Assembly: GCA_021774445.1 (NCBI GenBank)
Contig: JAJFJA010000062.1
Location: forward strand, 62,001-126,000
Source of the DNA: Alphaproteobacteria bacterium
Lineage (GTDB): Bacteria; Pseudomonadota; Alphaproteobacteria; UBA6615
Length of the DNA: 64,000 nt
Direction: 5' to 3'
Shown: piece by piece, positions 42,816 through 51,374 of the stretch
Layout of the letters: each line of letters starts with the position of its first letter
Numbering within the stretch: position 1 is the first letter of the stretch
Program-made: the position numbers and the translations under genes
The notes under the pieces: generated by a model
What the model was told of the DNA's origin: nothing
The model's database searches: none
What the model saw: the letters and a program-made list of their open reading frames with translations, nothing else

Positions 42816-43342
42816 TCGGGTGGCTCCCACGATTATGGCCCAACACTCATGCCGCCGCGGTCGCCATGCTGGTGGTCGCCGGCTGCACCCAGGCACCACC
42901 GCAGCAACAGCGCATTCCGACCGACCCCGCCTTGCCGGCTCTCGAATGGCAAACCGATTTGCAGGGCGACGCCGTCGAGGTCGTCCTTATTGACCGCAAG
43001 TCGTTCTACACCGTCGAAAAAATCGTGCTGAACGGCCCCGCCGGGCAGGCATATGAAGCCACGGAAATCACCCGCCGGATCTTCGACGATGACGGTTATC
43101 TCAGCGGCACCCGGGTTGGTGTCGGCGGTGGCAGCGGCGGGGGAGGGATACGCACTGGCATCGGCCTCAGCTTCCCGCTTGGTCGCACCAGATCTCGCGA
43201 CCATGTCAGAACCGAGACCACGATCTTTCTGCCCAATGCCGAATCCTACCGCAATACTGTCGCTGATTGGACGATTGCCGTTACCCTCGCAGACAAAGCG
43301 GGCGCAAAGAGCACCGCTGTCGTCCCGGCACCGAGCAACTAG
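42812..43342 (+). CDS. lipoprotein with glycine-rich loop, unknown function
   Basis: 176 aa, starting at GTG 42812 inside the last codon of the previous gene. The lipobox is VAGC. The mature region starts with a Pro/Gln-rich spacer (TQAPPQQQRIPTDP), then beta strands and an unusual Gly/Ser run (GVGGGSGGGGIRTGIGLSF), which resembles glycine loops of secretion-system or pilus-associated lipoproteins, though I cannot assign one. The closing part (DHVRTETTIFLPNAESY, WTIAVTLADKAG) is again strand-rich. Confidence 0.6.
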   Translation: MIGWLPRLWPNTHAAAVAMLVVAGCTQAPPQQQRIPTDPALPALEWQTDLQGDAVEVVLIDRKSFYTVEKIVLNGPAGQAYEATEITRRIFDDDGYLSGTRVGVGGGSGGGGIRTGIGLSFPLGRTRSRDHVRTETTIFLPNAESYRNTVADWTIAVTLADKAGAKSTAVVPAPSN

Positions 43343-43343
43343 C

Positions 43344-43880
43344 ATGGTCCGCGGCGTCCGACGCGCCGCGCTGCTGGCACTGTTAGCGCTGCTCACCGCC
43401 TGCGCCGGCCTGCCACTCTATCAACCGGCGAGTGGTCCGGGCACGTTCGGCTATTCGGAAAGGGCTGTCGGCGCCGATCTATACGAAGTTAGTTATCGCG
43501 CCCCGACCCGTACCACATATGCCTACAACAACGCCGACCGGGAGTCCGACCGGCGGATCGGCTTGGCCTATGACCTGGCCCTGCTGCGCGCCGCCGAGCT
43601 AGCCTTGAACAGCGGCAGTCCTGTCTTTGCCGTGCGCCGCCGTGACAATGACGTTGCCGTCGACCTTCGCCGCGGCCGCAGTACCTTCCCCAGCTACTAC
43701 GGGGGCTACCGTCGCTATCCGTATTCCCGATACGACGATGAACCCCTCGCTGTGATAAGGACGCAAGTAACTTTGCTCGTGGGTCTTTTCGATGCTGCCA
43801 CACCAGGCCCGTTTGATTCAGCGGAGATGGCGGCGCGACTTCGCCGGCAATACGCCGACGAACTGCCCCCGGGGCGTTAG
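43344..43880 (+). CDS. lipoprotein, possibly CC0125/CC1285-like
   Basis: 178 aa starting 1 bp after the previous stop. The signal peptide ends with the lipobox LTAC. The mature start FGYSERAVGADLYEVSYRAPTRTT resembles the GYSE...(F/Y)xVxY pattern of the alphaproteobacterial CC0125/CC1285 lipoproteins, where a small domain is followed by helical ALLRAAELAL. A Tyr/Arg-rich linker (YYGGYRRYPYSRYDDEP) and a strand (AVIRTQVTLLVGLF) complete it. It is the last of the secreted gene run. Confidence 0.6.
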   Translation: MVRGVRRAALLALLALLTACAGLPLYQPASGPGTFGYSERAVGADLYEVSYRAPTRTTYAYNNADRESDRRIGLAYDLALLRAAELALNSGSPVFAVRRRDNDVAVDLRRGRSTFPSYYGGYRRYPYSRYDDEPLAVIRTQVTLLVGLFDAATPGPFDSAEMAARLRRQYADELPPGR

Positions 43881-44006
43881 GCATAAGTTAACCAAGACCC
43901 GCCTGAAGCGCCCGGGTGTTAGCGAAATCTTCATCGGCCAGCGGTGAGGATCGGTAGTTAGCCGGATCTCCCGTCCGGCCACCATGAATCTCGGGAAAAG
44001 ACACCC

Positions 44007-44978
44007 ATGCAGCGCGTAACGATCCTGCTCCTGACGGCATTCTTGTTCACCGGGCTCGCGACGGAGTCTCATGCTCAATCGCCGGGCGATTCGTCGGCCT
44101 TCGTTCAGGACTTGGCTGATCGGGCCATCGCCAACTTGACCGAACCCGGACTCTCGGACGTCGAGCGCGAAACTCGGTTCCGCGAGTTGTTCCGCGAGGG
44201 TTTTGCCATCCACGGGATCGCTAAGTTCACCCTCGGGCGCCACTGGCGGACGGCCAGCAAGGAAGAACGCTCAGAGTATCTCACTTTGTTCGAAGACGTC
44301 GTCGTTGACAACTGGGCAGCACGTTTCACCAAATATTCCGGCCAACGTTTCGAAATCAGAGACGAGTCCAAGATTGCCGGCGCCGCCAACGAAAATGTCG
44401 TTATCGTCAAAAGCCTGGTTTGGACAAGCCCGGAAACACCGATCCGAGTGAACTGGCGGGTCGCCAACGCCGGCGAGATATACAAGATCACCGATGTGAT
44501 CATCGAAGGCGTCAGCATGGCGAATACCCAACGCGACGAGTTCGCCTCACTCGTCCGAAAGAACGGTTTGGCGGGGCTTCTTGAATCCTTGCGCAAAAAA
44601 AGCGGCCAGCCGAGCAAGCTGGCGAAACTTGTCGATTCCCAGCAATACGAAATTCTGCCGGCCAGCGGCGATACGCCCGACCTCAGGCAACCGGATATGG
44701 TGGCACAGGAGCCGGCACCAATGCAACCCGGCACCTTGGCCATACAACTGGCCTCCATGCGCTCATCGGAACGCGCTCGACTGGCTTGGAAGCGCCTGCT
44801 GGCGAAATACCCGGCCATGCTGGGTAATTACACGCTGTCGCTCGAGCGCGTTGATTTGAATGAGCGCGGTGTGTTTTACCGGGTCCGGACGGGAGCCTTC
44901 GCCCTGTATGCCGACGCGGCGCGCACATGCCAGCGGTTTGCCGATCTCGATCAGGACTGCCTCGTCGTCCAGCGTTAG
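44007..44978 (+). CDS. MlaC-type phospholipid-binding protein fused to a SPOR domain
   Basis: 323 aa. After a signal peptide (ends SHAQ), residues about 30-215 match the MlaC/Ttg2D fold: FRELFREGFAIHGIAKFTLGRHW, YLTLFEDVVVDNWAARFTKY, IRVNWRV, and IIEGVSMANTQRDEFASLV, which is nearly diagnostic. A Pro/Gln linker leads to a C-terminal SPOR-like domain (LAIQLASMRSSERARLAWKRLLAKYP, FYRVRTGAF, CLVVQR). MlaC shuttles phospholipids across the periplasm; SPOR domains bind denuded septal peptidoglycan, so the fusion could localise lipid transport to division sites. No other mla gene is in the window. Confidence 0.75.
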   Translation: MQRVTILLLTAFLFTGLATESHAQSPGDSSAFVQDLADRAIANLTEPGLSDVERETRFRELFREGFAIHGIAKFTLGRHWRTASKEERSEYLTLFEDVVVDNWAARFTKYSGQRFEIRDESKIAGAANENVVIVKSLVWTSPETPIRVNWRVANAGEIYKITDVIIEGVSMANTQRDEFASLVRKNGLAGLLESLRKKSGQPSKLAKLVDSQQYEILPASGDTPDLRQPDMVAQEPAPMQPGTLAIQLASMRSSERARLAWKRLLAKYPAMLGNYTLSLERVDLNERGVFYRVRTGAFALYADAARTCQRFADLDQDCLVVQR

Positions 44979-45190
44979 CGCGCGGCGCACCTGTAAGGCT
45001 GCGCCGTTCGCGCTTGCACCAAGCGACATCATCCAGTAGAACCTCGCGGTTCGGGGCGGTACCTGCTCCGACCGATAGGGGACGAAGAGTGACCATGGTG
45101 AGCGTGTCCAACGCCATCGCTGCGAACCGGCACTTCGGTGCTGTACGGCGCCGACGACGAAGCTAGCCGCCGCGACAGCGGTCGGCATCC

Positions 45191-45207
45191 GCTTGCCACA
45201 GGCAAGC
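45191..45207 (+). promoter_or_regulatory. perfect 7-bp hairpin before the GNAT gene
   Basis: GCTTGCC-ACA-GGCAAGC is followed after 14 bases by a second, weaker stem GCCAG/CTGGC. They lie in the 287-bp gap between the MlaC-SPOR and GNAT genes. They could be the end of the first transcript or a leader of the second; there is no U-run. Confidence 0.35.
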
Positions 45208-45265
45208 GTGGACGCCGCAATGCCAGCTTTGCCTGGCGCCGTGCTCTTCTTATTGGAATATCCCG

Positions 45266-45751
45266 ATGCATTGCGAATGGACCCGCGCCGGGTTGTCGGT
45301 AAGCACCGACAAAGGCCGGCTGAATATTGAGCTAATTCACACGCTGCTTTCCAAAACCCACTGGGCCGCGGATATCCCGCGCGCGGTCGTCGAACGATCG
45401 GTCGCCAATTCGATCAACTTCGGGCTCTATGATGCAGCCGCAAGCCTCATCGGTTATGGCCGCGTGGTCACTGACCGCGCCACCTTCGCCTATATCACGG
45501 ACGTCGTTATCGTGCCGGAGCGCCGGCATCAAGGGCTGGGTTCATGGTTGATCGGCTGCATGCTGGCTCATCCGGAACTCCAGGACCTGCGCCGCTGGCA
45601 ACTCACCTCCCGCAACGCAAGCGGGTTCTATGAGCGGTTTGGATTTTCCGTTCCACCCGAACCTCTTGTCGGCTTGGCGAAGATCAACCCGACGGTGTAT
45701 TCGCGCCGACGGTCACACTCACCTCGGGGGCAGGATATCGCATCACCCTGA
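45266..45751 (+). CDS. GNAT-family N-acetyltransferase
   Basis: A 161-aa acetyltransferase. FAYITDVVIVPERRHQGLGSWLIGCMLAHPEL contains the acetyl-CoA loop (R-x2-G-x-G: RHQGLG), and NASGFYERFGF is motif B. The segment SINFGLYDAAASLIGYGRVVTD with the later GLGSWL fits the group of small YhbS/ElaA-like enzymes. The substrate is unknown. The gene converges on the OmpA-like lipoprotein gene with a hairpin between them. Confidence 0.8.
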   Translation: MHCEWTRAGLSVSTDKGRLNIELIHTLLSKTHWAADIPRAVVERSVANSINFGLYDAAASLIGYGRVVTDRATFAYITDVVIVPERRHQGLGSWLIGCMLAHPELQDLRRWQLTSRNASGFYERFGFSVPPEPLVGLAKINPTVYSRRRSHSPRGQDIASP

Positions 45752-45766
45752 CGCTGGCGGTGAGGG

Positions 45767-45790
45767 CCGGGGCGCCCGACGGCGCCCCGG
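45767..45790. terminator. hairpin between convergent genes
   Basis: CCGGGGCGCC and GGCGCCCCGG form a perfect 10-bp stem with loop CGAC, between the stops of the GNAT (45751) and OmpA-like (45799) genes. A T-rich stretch follows on the plus strand. It probably serves both directions. Confidence 0.65.
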
Positions 45791-45798
45791 TAACGGTT

Positions 45799-46662
45799 CT
45801 ATTTGAAGACGACGACTTCAACGCGCCGATTGCCTGGCTCTGCCACGCCATCGTTCGTTTGAACGGCGGGCCGTTTTTCGCCGAGCGCGTCAACATCAAT
45901 ATTTCCGGCACGCACGCCAGCTTTACGGAAGCTGTCGGCGATTAGCCGTGCCCGCAGCTCGGCCAAGGTCATGTTGTACTCATCTTCGCCCGCGCGATCC
46001 GTATGGCCAAGAACCCTGACTTTGGCATCGTCACCCAGGCTGGCGGCGAACGCCATGGCTTCGTCGAGCTTGCCTTTGTCTTCCGCCATCAACTCGCTTT
46101 CGTCGAAGTTATACATCAGCACGAACTGACGCGGATCGGGCGTCGGCTCAGGTGCCGGCTCGGCTTTTGCAACCGGCGCTGGCGGCGGCGCGAGGCCATC
46201 CTCGACCAACGCGATAGCCGTGATGAAATTCGACTGGCACGCGGCGATGTCATCGGGCTGGATATTCTCTTCCTGCTCTTGCATCCAGCAATCGAAGGCA
46301 ACCTGCGCCTGCGCCGTCTCTGTCGGCAATTTTTCAGCGGCACCTTGCGCGAGCGCCGCGACAAGGCGATCACGAGAACCACTGAGGACGTCGACGCGGT
46401 CGGCCGGCAAACGCCGGGCGTCGACGGCTTCGGGCTCTACTAGAGAGCCGGCGGCCGCCAATTTTGCCCGTCGCGCAAAGGCATCCGCGTCACGAAAATC
46501 AGACTCGGCATACTCGAGACGCGCAAGATCGACATAACCGCCATAAAGTCCTTTCGAAAACTCGGTGCCGCTCGGCTCTAGCCGCTCGGCGCTCTGAAGC
46601 TGTGCGCCACAACCTGCTAATGCCAACATCATTCCTGATAAAACGATACGACTTGCTTTCAT
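45799..46662 (-). CDS. OmpA-family peptidoglycan-binding lipoprotein
   Basis: 287 aa from the ATG at 46662, with AGGAGGGG just upstream. The lipobox is LAGC, so it is lipid-anchored. The middle, about 130 residues, is helical (DADAFARRAKLAAAG, AQVAFDCWMQEQEENI), with a Pro-rich linker (APVAKAEPAPEPTPDP). The C-terminal OmpA domain has the diagnostic VLGHTDRAGEDEYNMTLAELRA and GNRRVEVVVF. It tethers the envelope to peptidoglycan. The helical part resembles the front half of lipoproteins in the Pal/YiaD class, but no precise subfamily is assigned. Confidence 0.88.
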   Translation of the reverse strand: MKASRIVLSGMMLALAGCGAQLQSAERLEPSGTEFSKGLYGGYVDLARLEYAESDFRDADAFARRAKLAAAGSLVEPEAVDARRLPADRVDVLSGSRDRLVAALAQGAAEKLPTETAQAQVAFDCWMQEQEENIQPDDIAACQSNFITAIALVEDGLAPPPAPVAKAEPAPEPTPDPRQFVLMYNFDESELMAEDKGKLDEAMAFAASLGDDAKVRVLGHTDRAGEDEYNMTLAELRARLIADSFRKAGVRAGNIDVDALGEKRPAVQTNDGVAEPGNRRVEVVVFK

Positions 46663-46921
46663 CCCGCCCCTCCTGTCTGGTCCGTTCACGACTATTCTAG
46701 TCACAACGACATCACACCGCACGCCCATTACCTCGAACGGGTCTTGCCGTGCCGCGCCAATATCCATGGGTTACCACCAAATGTCGAGCCGGATCACGAA
46801 TATTCGGCGCGTCCCCAACTTGTCACGATGATGTGGCGGATCGGGGGCGAGGCTGGCCAGAACGGACGATTTGGAGTATGAAGCGTCCCCGGCGCTTCGC
46901 CCAGGTCAAGGGAGATTCACA

Positions 46922-47059
46922 ATGGCGGTCACACCGAACAAGGACCAAAAACGGCTCGAGCGGGAGTGGCGGAAGGCTGCCAAGCGGGCCGAGAAGCAAG
47001 CTGCGCGTGAAGAGAAGCGCAAAGCGGAAGAGAGCGAAAAGAGTCAGGAGGCCGATTGA
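46922..47059 (+). CDS. small highly charged helical protein, 45 aa
   Basis: 45 codons after GGGAG about 7 bases upstream of the ATG. It begins MAVTPNKDQKRLEREW and continues as an almost uninterrupted Lys/Arg/Glu/Ala helix, ending ESEKSQEAD. No membrane or secretion signal is present. It has the same composition, polarity (basic then acidic) and start pattern as the 59-aa protein at 9605. No function is known. An alternative longer frame from 46871 lacks a ribosome site. Confidence 0.6.
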   Translation: MAVTPNKDQKRLEREWRKAAKRAEKQAAREEKRKAEESEKSQEAD

Positions 47060-47144
47060 GCACCTTCGCCGCCCGGCAGAGCGTCCCGCTGCGCTTAGTA
47101 ACTCGTACGCCCGCTCCCCGGCCGACCGGCCGGTTCGGTCGGCT

Positions 47145-47819
47145 TTATTCGGCGGGATTGTTCTGCGGAACACCCGGGCCAAGGCCGTTATGCAATGCCC
47201 AGATCGCGGCTTGCGTACGGTTGGCCGCCCGGATCTTCCGCATCAAGCTCTTCATGTGAACCTTCACGGTCGCTTCGGTGATCTGCAGCCGATTGGCGAT
47301 TTGCTTGTTCGAATCGCCCTCCGCCAGACAACGGATAATTTGTCCCTCGCGCTGGGATAGACCATAAGAGTCTACCGGCATTTTACGCAACGGCTCGACG
47401 CGGCTGATCCCGTTTACCAGCAAGCTCGCCAGGTTCGTCGGAAACACCGTCTCGCCAAGCATGACCAGACGCAGCGATTGCAGCAGCGCCTCTACGGATA
47501 TGTCTTTGATGAGAAAACCGTTTGCGCCGGCACCCAAGCACGCCGACAGGATCTGCGGCTCCAATACCTCGGCCAGCACGACAATCTGCCCGCTCGGCAT
47601 CCGCTCCCGCAGCAGGCCGATGTCGTCGGTCGCATGCTCCGGCTTGTCTGACATATCGACGATCACGATGTCCGGACGGTCACCGTTTGTGAGGTTCGCG
47701 ATATGAGTCACGTCGTCAGCCTCGCCGATAACCTTGAATTGCGAACCGTTGAGGAGGCTCTTGAGCCCCTCACGAAATAGCTTGTTCCGTCCAACTAGCA
47801 GAACCATGGTTTCAATCAT
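47145..47819 (-). CDS. NarL/FixJ-type response regulator
   Basis: 224 aa from the ATG at 47819 (a TTG one codon earlier is possible). The receiver domain has the acceptor Asp in DIVIVDMS and the Lys in GFLIKDIS; the acidic pair expected near residue 10 is replaced by RNKLF, so the Mg-binding site looks atypical. The C-terminal LuxR-type helix-turn-helix is LSQREGQIIRCLAEGDSNKQIANRLQITEATVKVHMKSLMRKIRAANRTQAA. No kinase is adjacent, so it may work with an unlinked sensor or without phosphorylation. Confidence 0.88.
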   Translation of the reverse strand: MIETMVLLVGRNKLFREGLKSLLNGSQFKVIGEADDVTHIANLTNGDRPDIVIVDMSDKPEHATDDIGLLRERMPSGQIVVLAEVLEPQILSACLGAGANGFLIKDISVEALLQSLRLVMLGETVFPTNLASLLVNGISRVEPLRKMPVDSYGLSQREGQIIRCLAEGDSNKQIANRLQITEATVKVHMKSLMRKIRAANRTQAAIWALHNGLGPGVPQNNPAE

Positions 47820-48379
47820 CAAAATGCCTACTCAAATAATTGCCGAACCGACTATGTGGCCCCGGCAAATGGGCGAAAAACACTTAGCTACACAAAAGGC
47901 AGCACCTGCCGCATCTTCAGATCGCCAAACCTATCGTAGCTAACACCAGCGTATGTGCGTCCATAAGTAATAAGCACTCGAAATTTGGGAGTATCGACCG
48001 GCTCCTTTGATCCAGTATCTACGATCTCGCGGCCGTTTGGACGGCCTGAACACTGACGGCCACTACCCCTTTCGGCGCATTGAACCGCCGACGGAAAACA
48101 GCTCTATCGCCCAGTGACAAAGCTTTCTAAGCAATGAGCCAAAGATACCCTGTATCTCCAGCCGCCGCGATGAGATCGGATGGCGGAGCCTGGCGTCCAA
48201 AATGGGGACGGCCCTATGCCTTCAGGGCAATCGCGATATGCGCCGGGGCGGCGAACGCCACCGCGCCGTCGATCGGGTCACGTCTCCAGCACCTTCTAGT
48301 TCAGCGGTAAAGTCTTCATCCCATCGAACAGGGGTGGGGTGGGGAGGGCAGGGCTCTGCGTTGCCATCCATCTAGCGGT
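47820..48379. other. 560-bp intergenic region without a recognisable gene
   Basis: No reading frame with a ribosome site or recognisable domain lies here on either strand, and no strong hairpin terminator is seen. The right end is G-rich (GGGGTGGGGTGGGGAGGG at about 48330). It must hold the promoter of the response regulator gene, read leftward. Confidence 0.5.
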
Positions 48380-49594
48380 TCAAGCGGTTCGCCCCAGCAG
48401 CAGCCGCGCGGTTTCCACCATCACCTGGCACCCCAGTATGATGTCTGCCTCGGCGCTATCCTCCGCCGTATCGTGGCTGCGGCCCCCTTCGCTTGGGATG
48501 AACAGCATGCCGCTGGCGACCTTATCGGCGAGATGCATGGCATCATGGCCGGCGCCGCTCGGCATCACCAGGGCCTCCACACCGGCCGCCGCCGCTGCCG
48601 CCTGAATGACCGCGCCGACCGCCGGGTCCATATGCGCCGGCCGCGCCGCCTCTAGCAACACCGCCTCGGTCCGCACGCCACCACCACCGTCTGCCGTCTC
48701 GACGGCGGCTCTGATCGTGGCTTCCATGCGGTCCATCACGGCAATCTCCACGTCCCGGTACTCGATCAGCAATTCGGCGCGCCGGGGTACCACATTGCTG
48801 GCACCGGGGTCGAAGGCGATACGGCCGAAGTTCCAAACCGAGTCCGGCCCGGCCACATCCCGCAGCCTCTCGGTCAGATCATGCGCAAAGGCGATCAAGC
48901 GCGCGCCGGCATCCTTGCGCAGTCTCATCGGTGTCGTACCGGCATGGTCCGCTTGGCCGTGGAACGTGGCCAACATCCGGCGCATGCCGACAATGCTTGT
49001 CACCACGCCGATCCGTTTGCCCTCGGCTTCTAGTCGCGGCCCCTGTTCGATATGTCCCTCCAGATAGGCGATATGCCGTGCCGGATCGAGCCTCGCCCGA
49101 TCCTGATGACCGTAACCGGCACGCACCAAGGCGGCGCTAAGTTCCTCCCCATCCCCATTTTCCGCCCGGGCAATATCGTCCTCGCCGAGCGCGCCGACAA
49201 AGGACCGGCTGCCCAGAGTGCCGAGAAATGTACCTTCCTCGTCCGCGAAGGAGACCACATCGACACCGCCGTCTTTGCCCGCCTCAATGATCGTACGGGC
49301 GACCTCGAGGCCGTAAATGACACCCATGGCGCCGTCCAGCCAACCGCCCTTCGGCACCGTGTCGGTATGCGAGCCGATGATCACCGCCTTGCTCACGCCG
49401 GGCGTCTGGCCGTACACATTGCCGACCCCGTCAATACGCGCTTCAAGTCCGGCCGCCCGCATGCGCTCCAGCAGCCACTGCCGGGCCGCGATATCCTCGG
49501 CGCTAAAGGCCAGTCGGTTCACGCCGGTTCCGACCCTGCCGAAAGCCGCCAACTCGCGCAGGTCGCTCAACAATCGCGCCCCGTCGATATCCAT
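48380..49594 (-). CDS. M20-family Zn amidohydrolase, carbamoylase/allantoate hydrolase type
   Basis: 404 aa from the ATG at 49594, with GGGGAGG upstream. Metal-binding residues are seen in IIGSHTDTVPKGGWLDGAMGV (His and Asp), VSFADEEGTFLG (Glu pair) and YLEGHIEQGPRLE (His), with the family segments HADHAGTTPM and the late SGAGHDAMHLA. The N-carbamoyl-L-amino-acid hydrolase / allantoate amidohydrolase group opens carbamoyl or ureido compounds. Such an enzyme would act directly after a hydantoinase; the hyuAB genes are 28 kb away, so the link is only functional inference. Confidence 0.88.
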   Translation of the reverse strand: MDIDGARLLSDLRELAAFGRVGTGVNRLAFSAEDIAARQWLLERMRAAGLEARIDGVGNVYGQTPGVSKAVIIGSHTDTVPKGGWLDGAMGVIYGLEVARTIIEAGKDGGVDVVSFADEEGTFLGTLGSRSFVGALGEDDIARAENGDGEELSAALVRAGYGHQDRARLDPARHIAYLEGHIEQGPRLEAEGKRIGVVTSIVGMRRMLATFHGQADHAGTTPMRLRKDAGARLIAFAHDLTERLRDVAGPDSVWNFGRIAFDPGASNVVPRRAELLIEYRDVEIAVMDRMEATIRAAVETADGGGGVRTEAVLLEAARPAHMDPAVGAVIQAAAAAAGVEALVMPSGAGHDAMHLADKVASGMLFIPSEGGRSHDTAEDSAEADIILGCQVMVETARLLLGRTA

Positions 49595-49628
49595 TCGTTC
49601 CAACCTCCCCCGAGAATATAAGCCAGAT

Positions 49629-49676
49629 AAAAAAGAGGACCCGGGATGCCGCGCCACCGCGGACGTCCCGAGCCCC
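49629..49676 (-). terminator. intrinsic terminator of the 5'-nucleotidase gene
   Basis: On the minus strand an interrupted stem (GGCTCGGGA with TCCCGGGTC, inner CCGCG with CGCGG) is followed by six T. It lies about 35 bp after the 5'-nucleotidase stop and ends about 35 bp before the start of the amidohydrolase gene, which therefore has its own promoter. Confidence 0.7.
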
Positions 49677-49709
49677 TGATTGATACGATTCTTACGGCAA
49701 CGCCAAGCC

Positions 49710-51221
49710 CTACTTGCTGACGATCCGTCCCTCGACCGCCGGCGCGACCGAGCCCGCCGCGGTGATGTAGTCCATCACCATCGACGCCATCAATTTTCCG
49801 CCGTCGCCATCGATGATGACGTTACCATTGGCGAGGGTCGAATAACCGTCGCCACCACCGAGAATAAAGTTGTTCGTGGCCAAGCTATAGGTCTTGTCCG
49901 GGTCCAGCAGTTCTCCGCCGACCTTGACCTCTTCGATGCGCGCACCGGCTTCTTTGGCCGGATCGTAAACGAAGCTCATGCCGGAGACCTGCGGAAACCG
50001 GCCCTGCACGTCTTCGACACGGCTGACTCCATTCTCCAAAGCCGCCAGCAAGTCGGACCCTTTCAGCTCCACCACGACCGTGGTGTTGCCGAACGGCAGT
50101 TCGGTAACGATATCCTTGCGCGTGAGAGTGGTGCCGGCTTCATAAACTCTGTCGCCACGTATGCCGCCGCCATTGGCGATCGACACATCGGTGCCGGTCT
50201 CGGCTCGAATGGCATCGGCGATCAGATTGCCCATAGTCGTCTCTTTTGTCCGGACGGACGCTCGTACGGACTCTAACGCCGTATCCGTCTTACCGATGGC
50301 GATGTTCAGTTCGTCATCGAGCTGCTTGTTGTATTTCTCGACGAGCACTGCGATTTCCGGGTCTGGCGCCACCCCCCTTGTCGAAACCATTCGCCACTGC
50401 GGATAGGTCACGACCGAAACGTTGCCACGCCGCTCGACCTCATCGATCACGATATCCACGACGCCGAGAAACTGGGCATCGGTTCCCGACTTGTGGATCA
50501 GGACATTGTTTGAATAGAAGGTGATCGGAATGTGCTCATGGCCGCCCAAGATGACGTCAATGCCGTCGACCGCGGCTGCCAAGGCCCGATCGTCGGCGAT
50601 TGTCAGATGGGTCAGCGCGATGATGACGTCGGCACCGTCTTCTTGTAGCGCCGCAACGGCCGCGGCGGCGGCTTCCACGGGCGGCGTAAACGACACCGTA
50701 TCGCCTGTGCTGGAGAGTTCCTCCGTCTCTGGTGTCACCAACCCGAAGAAACCGACCTTGTATTGCCCGACCTCCGTCGTCCACAGCGACTGCGCACCGC
50801 CGAAGGGTGTGCCGCCCGCGCCAATTACATTGGAGGCCAGCCAGGGAAATTCGGACTCGCCGACGCGGGTGGCCAGGGTATCGTCGCCGAAGTCGAACTC
50901 GTGGTTGCCGTAGACCGCCACATCAACGCCCATGGCGTTGAACAGGCTGACCATCTGCTCGCCCTTGGTCAGGCCGGACATCACCGACGGAGACAACAGA
51001 TCGCCGCCAAATGTCAGTAGGACCGCGTCCGCGCCGGCCTCCTCCGCTTTGATCAGTGTCGTGACCTCTGCCAGGCCTCCGTGACCGCCGGCCGGTGAGA
51101 TCTGATAAACGTCGTTCAAATGCAACAGTCTGAGTTTTGCGGGCTCGGCATTGGCCGTTAGCGCAAATCCCGAAACAAGCAATGTGCCGAGGCAAACGCC
51201 GGTGACATTCCTCAATTTCAT
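49710..51221 (-). CDS. secreted 5'-nucleotidase / 2',3'-cyclic phosphodiesterase family protein
   Basis: 503 aa from the ATG at 51221, preceded by GGAGG. A signal peptide ends ALTANAEP. The metallophosphatase half shows the dinuclear site motifs LLHLNDVYQ, LTFGGDLLSPS, YGNHEFDFG and GGHEHI. The C-terminal 5_nucleotid_C half contains ETGTDVSIANGGGIRGD, the substrate-stacking region and NNFILGGGDGYS. It hydrolyses nucleotides in the periplasm to nucleosides and phosphate. Its own terminator follows. Confidence 0.92.
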   Translation of the reverse strand: MKLRNVTGVCLGTLLVSGFALTANAEPAKLRLLHLNDVYQISPAGGHGGLAEVTTLIKAEEAGADAVLLTFGGDLLSPSVMSGLTKGEQMVSLFNAMGVDVAVYGNHEFDFGDDTLATRVGESEFPWLASNVIGAGGTPFGGAQSLWTTEVGQYKVGFFGLVTPETEELSSTGDTVSFTPPVEAAAAAVAALQEDGADVIIALTHLTIADDRALAAAVDGIDVILGGHEHIPITFYSNNVLIHKSGTDAQFLGVVDIVIDEVERRGNVSVVTYPQWRMVSTRGVAPDPEIAVLVEKYNKQLDDELNIAIGKTDTALESVRASVRTKETTMGNLIADAIRAETGTDVSIANGGGIRGDRVYEAGTTLTRKDIVTELPFGNTTVVVELKGSDLLAALENGVSRVEDVQGRFPQVSGMSFVYDPAKEAGARIEEVKVGGELLDPDKTYSLATNNFILGGGDGYSTLANGNVIIDGDGGKLMASMVMDYITAAGSVAPAVEGRIVSK

Positions 51222-51374
51222 TGCCCTTCCTCCTCTTATCGTTGGCTGGTTTCTAAGGGCAATACTATGCGCTCTAAGCGCGCGCCTGGGCAAATCCGAT
51301 CACCCGCTACGGCACGATATCGGCCATGTCGGATCGAGCGGCCGTCCGTTGACGGGCAACTTGGCTGCTGGCCG

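Noticed and set aside
44979..45265. Possible small genes in the 287-bp gap after the MlaC-SPOR gene
   Set aside because: A 23-codon frame (ATG 45104 region) is Arg-rich, but it has no ribosome site and no recognisable family.
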